From contig NC_049984.1 in the NCBI RefSeq assembly GCF_000003815.2, forward strand, positions 3,505,983-3,535,982: a DNA stretch of 30,000 nt. The letters run 5' to 3'. Positions 1-8,500 of the stretch are shown here, one piece after another (positions within the stretch are counted from its first letter, which is position 1; each line of letters starts with the position of its first letter). Below the pieces are notes generated by a model, which was not told where the DNA came from, did not search any database, and saw only the letters and a program-made list of their open reading frames with translations. This stretch comes from Branchiostoma floridae (taxonomy: Eukaryota; Chordata; Leptocardii; Amphioxiformes; Branchiostomatidae). The translations under genes and the position numbers were made by a program.

Positions 1-121
1 AATTGATCAAAATCAACATAGAAATCAACTTCACGTTAGTGAATAAACGGAAAAGATGGATGATCTTCATTCTGACCTCATTGTTAGCTGTTTGCCATTG
101 ACCAAGATTCGACTAATGCTA

Positions 122-322
122 GTTCACCTTTATCCACGGGGTAACGTATATCCGTTGTTTGGCAAAACAGTGTATTTAAGCACATCAATTCAACGGGTTA
201 TAGTTTTAGAATGCAATGTACTGAAAATATTGAAATTTTAAACCAACGTCCGTCAACGTGATATCCCCAAATACCGTTTTTAAAAGCAACGGATATAGGT
301 TACCCAATGGATAAAGGTGAAC
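122..322. mobile_element. MITE with long terminal inverted repeats (TA target)
   Basis: The two ends are inverted copies of about 40 bp. The left end begins GTTCACCTTTATCC and continues GGGTAACGTATATCCGTTG; the right end reads the same on the minus strand with few changes. A TA dinucleotide flanks both sides (120-121 and 323-324), as expected for Tc1/mariner-type insertion. The flanking bases AATGC and GCATT show that the empty site was the 12-bp palindrome AATGCTAGCATT. No coding potential is visible. It lies in the Kelch gene, in the intron after the second coding exon. Assignment to the mariner superfamily rests only on the TA target. Confidence 0.75.
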
Positions 323-354
323 TAGCATTGAATATAATGATGATAACTTCCTAC

Positions 355-519
355 CACTGGTTTACTTTAGGCTGGTACTGCTGGACTGTCATGTCATCAT
401 CATCTGAGAACAGGTACAGGCAGCCGTGAGAGCAGACTAGCTCACGCGGATGGCAGGGCCACGTCAGCGGTGCGGCTCTCTCCACCCAGCAGCTGTGGAA
501 ATGGTCGTACTGAAGAAAC
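355..519 (-). CDS. Kelch-like gene, coding exon 2 (Kelch blades)
   Basis: This 165-nt exon lies between acceptor TTCCACAG|GTTTC and donor CAGTG|GTAGGAAG. The incoming G completes the split Arg codon, and the outgoing TG awaits a G for the Trp that normally ends a Kelch blade strand. The reading gives FLQYDHFHSCW, then CHPRELVCSHGCLYLFS, then VQQYQPKVNQW, all Kelch-like. The frame stops two bases into the intron, so this is an internal exon and not a free small gene. Confidence 0.8.
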
Positions 520-2373
520 CTGTGGAATGGCAGGTCCATCATTTTCATATTAAAATATTTGATTAGTTCTTAAGGACTGACAGATATTAGCAATACATTC
601 AACTGTCATAAGATTGTGAAGATAAGTCATCTAGAAAATTATTTTTTATAGTTACAAAATTGAGCTTTGTTCCAACACAAAGGAAGCACTCACCATGAAT
701 TTTCTGTCAATCTCGCAGACCTTCCTCAGATGTCTGATTCAATGTGCTGATGTTCCGGCAGTGGGAAGTGTGATAATGTCTGGAGCGAATCATAAATGGC
801 AGGAAGACGGAATCACTTCCCAATGCCGGAATGTCAGCGCAGTGAATCAGACATCTGACAAAGGTTTGCGAAATTGACCGAAAATTCATGGTGAGTGCTT
901 CCTTTGTGTTGGGTTGGAACAAAGCTGAACTTTGTAACTATGGATTGTACCAATAGTACCAACACAGAGTTTTCATTCGAATATCCAGGAAATTTGATTA
1001 TGAATTGAACTGAAATCAATCCTTACTGCTGGATAATACAATATTTATTCAATAGTTAAAAAAATTACTTAAACAAAACACACCTTTAATGCATGTAGCA
1101 ATTAGATGCACGAGTTCGAACAAAACTTATAACTATCTAACATTTTGAATGTTTATTGACTACCATTAGCAATAAATGCTAATCTTAGCAAGGTTAAATT
1201 GATGATAAAATACTGTTTGTATTATAGCATGTCATTGACAAGAGTGAAGTTGTCATTGGATGGCTTTAGTATTAGTACAATGGTTTCTAACCTTGGTGCT
1301 GAAGTGGTGTAGATGGCATAGATGTCGCTAGATGGCGTTGCTACCACGGCTGCTGGACAGGTGTCCCCCGGTTTGGCCATGCTGTACACTTCCCTGGTCA
1401 GAGGGCTGTAGCAGGCCAGCGTTCCCTCCAACTCCTCTGCACTCGACACGCGGCCCTCTGTGAGGTCCTCCCACCTGGAGTCCGTGCTACAGGCACCGAA
1501 GATCAGCAGCATTTCCTCGGCGGCCATGCCGTACCTCTTCCGACTACACTCCGGCGGCCGGTCGCTGTCTTCCTCGGCTGACTGGATTTGCGTGGCGAGT
1601 ATTTGTGCCGCGTGTGGCTCGCCGAGCAACTTGTGGGTTTTTATAACTTCAATGTCGTCTGGTGTCATGAGAGAAAACCGGACCTTCTGAAGGATTGCTG
1701 TTAGGTGAACAGTTCTATTGAAGGCGTCCGACTCAAGCCATTTTGTTGCTGCCTCCCAGACCAAGATTTCAGACTTAACGTCGAGTTCGTCATGGCTGAT
1801 CAAGTCCAGGAACTGGTCTGGAGACAGTTCTTTAAAACCTTCCGTCGAACTCACCCGAGGGAAGTGTCTACAGATAAACGCTTTGCTGGAGACTTGCAGT
1901 TTCTCCACGTCATTTGAGGCCGCAAAGATGTAGGTCTGAGCGGCATTAGTTATATCCAGTTGGGATTCTAGAAGTGCGGTGCAAGTCTCGTAAACAAAAT
2001 CAACTTGGAGGAACTTCGCCGCAACGGCCAGTCTCTGAACGCCTTCCAAGTCATCCGTGGACAACTCGAGTTTTCCACTGTAAGCGTACTGTATGATAGA
2101 GTTGATACTGCTTGTGTCTAAGCAAGGGTCTTGGACAGAAATGCGTTCTTCCTTATTGCGCACTGCAAACATGCCATGGAAATAAGGACTGACACCCGCT
2201 AAAACCAACCGATGACACGGAAATAAACGCCCGCAGACTTCAAGAGTGACATCCTGGAAGTGACCGTTAGTTTGAAGATCCCCCAACACCGCGAAAAAGC
2301 TCGAGAAATGTTTAGGATTGGAGTAAGTCACGGTCTGAGTGTCGACGAATTCGTCTGCACTCACCGCCGCCAT
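355..2373 (-). CDS. BTB-BACK-Kelch protein, KLHL type (5' part of gene)
   Basis: Coding exons are 2373-1292 and 519-355, and the gene continues off the left edge. The product is probably a substrate adaptor of Cullin-3 ubiquitin ligases, as is usual for BTB-BACK-Kelch proteins. From Met at 2373 the BTB domain covers about residues 26-137 (FQDVTLEVCGRLFPCHRLVL, then YFHGMF). The BACK domain covers about 142-245 (WEAATKWLES and VRFSLM are typical). The first Kelch blades start near residue 295 and continue into exon 2, where LVCSHGCLYLFS and YQPKVNQW are typical blade strands. The long open frame reaches 1222, but its last 23 codons are intronic: AAG|GTTAGA at 1292 joins CACAG|GTTTC at 519 in phase. 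The open frame also begins with TTG; the first ATG is at 2373 (AACATGG, good context). The exact KLHL member cannot be named from this portion. Confidence 0.9.
651..938. mobile_element. MITE, near-full palindrome, TA target
   Basis: Almost the whole 288 bp is an inverted repeat. Both arms begin GTTACAAA, continue with GCTTTGTTCCAAC and AAGGAAGCACTCACCATGAA, and extend to GTCTGATTCA and TTCCGGCA near the middle. TA flanks both ends (649-650 and 939-940). It is nested in the intron between the two Kelch-gene exons. Open frames in either direction here are by-products of the palindrome. A diverged relative is at 7594-7745. Confidence 0.8.
1292..2373 (-). CDS. Kelch-like gene, coding exon 1 (BTB + BACK)
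   Basis: It runs from ATG at 2373-2371 to the donor AAG|GTTAGA. It holds 360 codons plus two bases (AG of an Arg codon). A stop lies in frame 36 nt upstream of the ATG, just before a TTG. The stretch TACTAAC followed by TTTATCGGTGATAG upstream could be a branch point and acceptor, so an upstream 5' exon is possible. Confidence 0.88.
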
Positions 2374-2376
2374 GTT
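2366..2376 (-). promoter_or_regulatory. YY1-like motif over the Kelch-gene start codon
   Basis: On the minus strand the sequence is AACATGGCGGC, a full match to the YY1 consensus AAnATGGCGGC in the orientation found just downstream of many TATA-less animal promoters. Its ATG is the predicted start codon. Binding is inferred. Confidence 0.4.
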
Positions 2377-3990
2377 GGAATAGTAACCTTTAACTTTTGA
2401 CCCCAACTATCACCGATAAAGTTAGTAGTATACATGGCAAGTCTATAAAATATATATCAGGTGGCTATGAAAAGGTAACGTTACAAGTTACCGGTACAGC
2501 AAATTCAGGTCCAGGTACGGTCCAGCGGTTCAGGTCCATGGCCGGACCTGAACCTACTTGTTTGTGAATGGGCAATGCTCAAAACAATGGTCTATTTCGA
2601 CAAAAAGGGATCTGTTTGGTGGAGTATCCTATCTTGATATAAACAATGGTAACTGCCTCTGTTAAGTTAAGTTAGACCATAGTTTGACTAGTTACTGGTA
2701 AAACATAAGACTCCAATACCTTACGGTTACCATCTAAAACATTATTAAGTAACAGATCCATTATAGCGAAAGAAAATCGCACACACAGGAAATCACCAGA
2801 AAGAAAAAAAAGAAAGCAACAAGTAAACAAATATATGCATTTTTATCTGCAAAAGTACAAAAGTGCATGTGTTATAGCCTGCTGCTGAGTACTATCAAGT
2901 AGGTAAAACCTCCTTGGTACTGATGTATTTCCCTCGATGAAAGAAGCAAGGCATATCAAGACGTTAGTAAACTGATAAAATGCAAGTGAACAAACAACGT
3001 ATAAACTTAGAGCAAGACATACAGAAGTGCAGAACATTCTTAACTAGAAAACAAGTGCACACATGAACAGGAAGTGGGAAGGATAACATTAAACAAAGTT
3101 TTCATACCTAATGTATTTTAGAGATAAACAGAAAAGGAAATGAATAAAAAAGGGCTACTTTGGAGTTGCACTTCTAAGGAAGTTTTAAATACGTCCTGTC
3201 ACATTTTTAGGAAATACTAGAAACACAACTGAGGGACAAAGATGGTTTTTATGTTGTGGCTAACAAACACGATGCAATGTACAGTAATCTATAAAGGATT
3301 CTCCCTAAACAAAGGCCATATATATGCCAGCAATCCCCTTCAAGTTGGGATAGCACTTACATATCCTGGAGCTTTGAACAGATGATAACAGTCTTTAACT
3401 GCAAAGGTAAAATTTAAACTTAGGACAAGCACATTTTGTGGTAGCACAGTGTATTTTGAAATTTGGCCATGGTATAAGCTAAACTGCATTAGATAGTACC
3501 CTACGTTCTCTAAAATTTCTAGAAATGCATGTAGTACTACAATGTGATATAACATATAATACTACCTCAGTGCATGCACTGAGCTGCTTAAAAAGAAGAT
3601 GGGCTTTTAACAGTTTCAATACATTTGTCAGTTATCATTGATACAACATAACATTGCACATGACTCACAATATTTGACTAGAAGAGAATGGCACACTTCC
3701 TTACCAGCATTTACAAGCGATGTGGCATTGAATGCTTGTGGTATATTGCCTTAGATATGGACATTTGTTCCAGTTAACAATAACAAATAGCCAACATGAC
3801 CTCTTATAGAGCTTCCTGCAACTTGAACCATACAACGTTAATGCCACAGGGCAATTATCACTTGCCAAGCAGTTACAGTTAATTTCTCACTGCAAGATTG
3901 TAAGATTGAGTCAGAGTAATCTAATCAACATCACTCCTGAAAAGGGTCGATGTACATGTAAATATACTGAAAATTTGAGGTGAGCAGGTT
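2377..3990. other. Intergenic stretch, no gene recognised
   Basis: This lies between the Kelch gene start and the likely 3' end of the zinc-finger gene. It is AT-rich. The only structure seen is a perfect hairpin at 2527-2554. Short open frames here lack homology, codon bias or splice support. Confidence 0.5.
2527..2554. repeat. Perfect 11-bp hairpin
   Basis: The arms GGTTCAGGTCC and GGACCTGAACC flank a 6-base loop. Further AGGTCC-like units occur just upstream (2508-2525). It could be the remnant of a repeat, or an everted pair of nuclear-receptor-like half sites. The function is unknown. Confidence 0.5.
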
Positions 3991-4022
3991 TTGCTTGATT
4001 GCAATGAACGATGGTACAAAAA

Positions 4023-4028
4023 TTTATT
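4023..4028 (-). terminator. Candidate poly(A) signal of the zinc-finger gene
   Basis: AATAAA on the minus strand lies about 1.16 kb below the zinc-finger stop codon. It was the first exact AATAAA found in that direction. Cleavage would fall near 4000. Without transcript data this is tentative. Confidence 0.35.
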
Positions 4029-5183
4029 ATATGTAGCTCCATGGCTTACAAAACTAACCAGTGTGCCATGTGTTCATGATAAAGATAATGTAAACCAATA
4101 TGAGCAATCACTGCTTTTCTTTACATCGACGGTAGTCAATGATTGGTGGGGGAAAAGGACGTTAGCAGTTCATGTTACTAATCAATATTCAAATGAGCCA
4201 ATCAGATTACAAATTAACATGTTACCGGTAATCAATATCTACCTAAAACCTGCCTTTGCCTACACGGCGTTGCCGTGATGTCATCACAATTGGTTCTTGT
4301 CATCATTCTGACTTAGCAAGTTCTTGGCACTGTTTTGAATGTCTCTATGTATCTTCAATGTCCCAATAAAGCCCTACATGTATCATGTTTCACTGTTGTC
4401 CTGTTATATTTTTGCTAGGCTTGCCATTCCATGTAAGACATCTTAATCTCTATCATAAGAAGTGTCAAAAGCAGACTCTCCACAATTTCTGCCCATTGTG
4501 AATGTCTAACATTACCACTTTCTCCATTTTCAATTAAGGAAACTTCATTTATCTAGGCTGAGTAACATCCAATTTGACGACCAGGGCTCACATACTCTCT
4601 CACTGATAAAAATGATTGTTTGAAGGAGAGAGAATGACAGCCTTGATAGTAAATCAAATAGAACCAAGGCTGTCACTTTTCCATGTTCAATGTTCTTCAG
4701 ACATACACTGAAGAAAGTGTACAACTTAGAAATAGGTTATGAATGTAGCTTGCACTGATTGGATAAGAAAAGGGTTATGCTAAAAACATCTGGACTATCT
4801 CTAAGTTCAAGAGGTGACAGCTGTATCGGTGCTGAGTTCACAAAAGGATCTTACACTTTTCCACAATTCAGGTACCATGTCCTTTAGACCAATGATAAAG
4901 AGAGTGTACAATCTAGACATAGGTGATAAGTATAGCTTGCACTAGTAGGATAAAGAAATGGGTTATGATGAAAAATGTCTGGACTATCTCTAGGTTCAAG
5001 AGGTGAGAGCTTAATCTGTTCCAAGTTCACCCAACGATCATAGACTTTTCCACAATTCAGGTAGCATGTCCTTCAGACAAATACTGAACAGAGTGTACAA
5101 TCTAGAAATAGGTCATGAATGAAGCGTGCACTGATTGGATAAAGGAAACGGTTATGCTAAAAAAGTCTGGACTATCTCTAGGT
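4029..5183 (-). other. Probable 3'UTR of the zinc-finger gene
   Basis: This region follows the stop codon at 5184-5186 and extends to the candidate poly(A) signal. It contains an 11-bp hairpin (4635-4675) and the untranslated part of a three-copy tandem repeat (4676-5228). Nothing else is recognised. Confidence 0.4.
4635..4675. repeat. Hairpin with 11-bp arms
   Basis: TGACAGCCTTG at 4635-4645 pairs with CAAGGCTGTCA at 4665-4675 across about 19 bases. If the 3'UTR assignment is right, this is a stem-loop in that UTR, beside the tandem repeat. Confidence 0.55.
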
Positions 5184-5228
5184 TCAAGAAGTTGGCGTTG
5201 CATCAGTACTGAGTTGGTCTAAAAGGGA
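4676..5228. repeat. Three tandem copies of the stop-codon end of the zinc-finger gene
   Basis: The copies are 4676-4855, 4856-5044 and 5045-5228, each about 180-190 bp. Shared landmarks in each are CTTTTCCA, GAGTGTACAA or a close variant, GCACTGATTGGATAA or a close variant, CTGGACTATCTCTA and GTTCAAGA. The copy at 5045-5228 contains the real stop codon and the last 14 codons. The other two copy the same coding tail and stop downstream, where it would not be translated. Confidence 0.8.
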
Positions 5229-5557
5229 CAACATGGTGCGACTGGCATAGTCGTCCCCACTTATCACATCAAACGACTCGATGGCACTCGTTTCCGTCTG
5301 TTCCTTTGGTTGTTCTACCTCGTTGTTCAACCTATCGATGAGGTTGAGCATGGTCTTCGTGGCGTAGCTCTCGTCCGCGACGGCCTCTGCGACCAGGGCA
5401 CCCCCTCCCGATGGGGTGTCTTGTACAGTTTCTGCTGCTTCATCCTTGTCGGGTGCCTGGTCAGCCTGTGGTCCAGGCATTTTGGTCATGTTGGGGATGC
5501 TGCCGTCTTCCATGGTGGGCTGGATGACGGCCTTGTACACCGGCTCTTCGTCTGGAC
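5184..5557 (-). CDS. Zinc-finger gene exon 12 (acidic C-terminal tail, stop)
   Basis: The acceptor is CATCTCAG|GTCCAG, phase 1; the incoming bases complete Gly. It encodes about 124 residues without a finger: an acidic, Pro/Gly-containing linker, then ESYATKTMLNLIDRL and, some 40 residues on, DDYASRTMLSLLDQL just before the end. The repeated amphipathic motif could be a partner-binding helix. The stop is TGA at 5186-5184. Confidence 0.85.
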
Positions 5558-8500
5558 CTGAGATGAAGATGAGAAGAACTGGTTTATTGGGTGCACTACA
5601 CCGTTGTAGTTCTAAAATACGTAACAAGATATTTACAATCAAAAGTCTTTGACATTCTCACAAGGCAGTCTGCAGTCATGTGTCTCCGACGTCACATTTT
5701 GGAATCTACAGTAGACGGGTCCATTCTGTTGAAATTTGGGGTCCCAATCTATTTGTAGTATTGGTTAGTTAAAGTTTAGTTTATCCGTAATGTTGTTTAC
5801 CAACACAGATGAAATTTCATGCTAAAATTCTCCCAAAGTATTGAGGAGGTTAACACAGTATGACAAAAGTGCCCTCCTATGTGTCTTACCCCAGCAGTTT
5901 AGTATCATGGTAGACAATCTAGTACCTTAGACTTGAACTGACCTGTTTCAGACAGCACCGTCACTGTGCACTTGTGGACCTTGGACAGGTGCCCCTCCCA
6001 CTCCTCGAAGGTGGCAAAGCTCTCCGGGCAGAACTCGCAGTTCAGTTTATCGCTGTCGCTCTGATTGGACGCGGCGGGTGCCTGCACTGGCTGCGATGTG
6101 GACGGAGTTTCGGGTGGATTTGCTGGTGTACCAGCTGACGTGAGAGAAGAAAAAGAAAATGGTTTATTAGGTTACAATTTATTGGCTGAACTGTGCTTTC
6201 GTCAGAGTTTCGGCTGCATTTGCTGGGTTACCATGATATAAGGGAAGAAAAAGAAAATGGTTTATTAGATTAAAAACTCTTGCAGCAGGAATGGTTGAAC
6301 TGTGCTTTCATACAATGGGTAAAAGGTATGATTTGAACAGGTAAACAAACAAACAAACAAACATTTTAAAAGCGTTAAGATAACATAACAAAAACAAATT
6401 AACATCTACACATGTAATACTTTGAAATACTTAACTTCTAAATAAAAAGGTTAAGACGGTGTCTGTATCTATATACAAAAATGTAGCGAATATAACTGCA
6501 ATTTGGTGTAACACACAATTAATTAATTGACATATCAGAAAAAATCTAGGCCGTCTGGCTCCCTCGGTTGCCTTTGACAGTACATGCATGTAGTGCATAT
6601 CAAGTACATATACCATTTTATTGTTATCTGTTTATGTCATCATACTTTAGCATAACAGGTGACATGACAGGAGCGTCTTGTTCGTCAGCCTCCCTCAATT
6701 GCCTTCAATGATAACTGCATGTAGAAAATACATACTAGTATATCATTTTATTATCATAAGTTTACATCATCATACTATAGCGCACCAGGTGACATCACAA
6801 GAGCGTCTTGTTTGCCAGGCTCCTTACTTACATGTAGAAAGTACACAATATTATATCCTTTTATCATTATCTGTTCACATCATCATACTAGTTCTATAGC
6901 ATACCAGGTGACATAACAGGAGTGTCTTGTTCCTCAGTCTCCCTCGGCTGCTTCCGCCGGTACACGCGGGGGGTCTTCTTCTCATTCTCGTGCCTCTTCT
7001 GGTGGCGCTCGAGGGCGAGGGTCGACATGAAGGACAGGTTGCACTGCAGACAGGCGTGGCCCAGCCCGTGAACCTTGACCTTGTGCACCTTGCGGTAGTG
7101 GGTGTTGATGAACTTCTCGTCACACAGGTCACAAGGCCACTTCTTCTCTCCTGTAGGGAACAGAAGGAGCAGAAAAGATTATTACATAATAAAGTAAATG
7201 GCAATCACTTTTGCAGCATGGTCTTGAAAGCAGGGTTCAGCATGCCTGTAATTTTCTATTTCAGAAAATACTTCTACCTTGGGCCACGCCAATTGACTCT
7301 CTTGCAATTGGTTCTCGGAGTTTTAGAAATAAAAATATAGCAAGCGGACGTCATAAAAGCATAGGGCAGGGAGGAAAACTTGAATGTGACTGTATTCACT
7401 CCATAAAACTGAGTGCACCAAGGCACAAACCTGGTCCTCTGGCTTTGTTTTTACCATATTTTTTCTTCCAGTTAAGCATACTCCTTTATCATCTTTTAAA
7501 AAAAATCTGCGAACCAACAAATTAAATTGGTATGGCCTTGGCTATCAACTTTTGCCTCTGCATTTGAGATTACATTTCCACAGACAAAAATTGTTGTAAA
7601 CTTTAAACTTTGTTCCAACAAAAGAAGAAGAAATCAACATAAATTTTCGGTCAAGCATGTTGATCTTTTTAATCAGATGTACGATTTGATTCACTGATGT
7701 TCCGGAAGTCGGAGGATGACGTCAGCAGCGAATCGTAGATGGCAGGAAGGCAAAACCTGCCACGGTTCAGGGAGGGTTGATGCGCCCTTATGTATATGGC
7801 CTCCTTGACACCCCTCACAAACCAATCCATATGCGTATACATAAGGGCGCATCAATCCTCTCATAAGCCCATGTGGGCTGGGTGACCTGCAGTTGTAAGA
7901 CACGTAAAATAAACATTCATTCATTCATTCTTTCTTAATCTGCTGAGCTGGCTGCTGACCTGTGTGGATCCTCTGATGGTCCTCCAGGGCGTGCTGTTTG
8001 GAGAAGGACTTTGAGCAGAAGCTGCAGCTGTAGGGCCGGATCTTCTTGTGGATGGCGTTGATGTGCTCACGAAGGGTGCGGGCACACACAAACTTCTTCC
8101 CACAGCTGGGAATAACAATTTTCAATTTCAACTTTATTGCAGGCTCTTGGCCCATATCACATAAAAACATACGATACAACAATACACATACACTTTATGT
8201 ACAATAAAAAAGTTAAATTAGCCTGGGCTTTTGAAAACAAGATTCACATAGTGTGTCCAGAATTTGCTATGCAAGAAGGCATCTGAGTGGTATAACCGGG
8301 AGATAATGTTGTTTGTAGATGTGGCGATGCGTTGAACAAATGCATGCGTTAGTTTCCTCCTTCTAGCTACAAAAGTATCAATCCCATGTGTCACAAACAT
8401 TTGGCTGGCACTATCTCTCGTTCGATAACCTAACACAATCCTAAGAGCATTGTTATAGGCTACGCGTAGCCTGCGAATCGTACCCAAGTTATACTGACAC

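Noticed and set aside
707-922. Small ORFs with similar peptides on both strands
   Set aside because: They are produced by the palindromic MITE at 651-938.
1222-1291. Last 23 codons and stop of the long Kelch-gene open frame
   Set aside because: A GTTAGA donor at 1291 joins in phase to Kelch-coding sequence at 519-355, so these codons are intronic.
2374-2406. Eleven extra N-terminal codons of the Kelch gene
   Set aside because: They begin with TTG, not ATG. The ATG at 2373 has good context and a stop lies just upstream.
3991-4278. A 95-codon plus open frame
   Set aside because: It starts with TTG, has no recognised domain or splice signals, and overlaps the likely 3' end of the zinc-finger gene.
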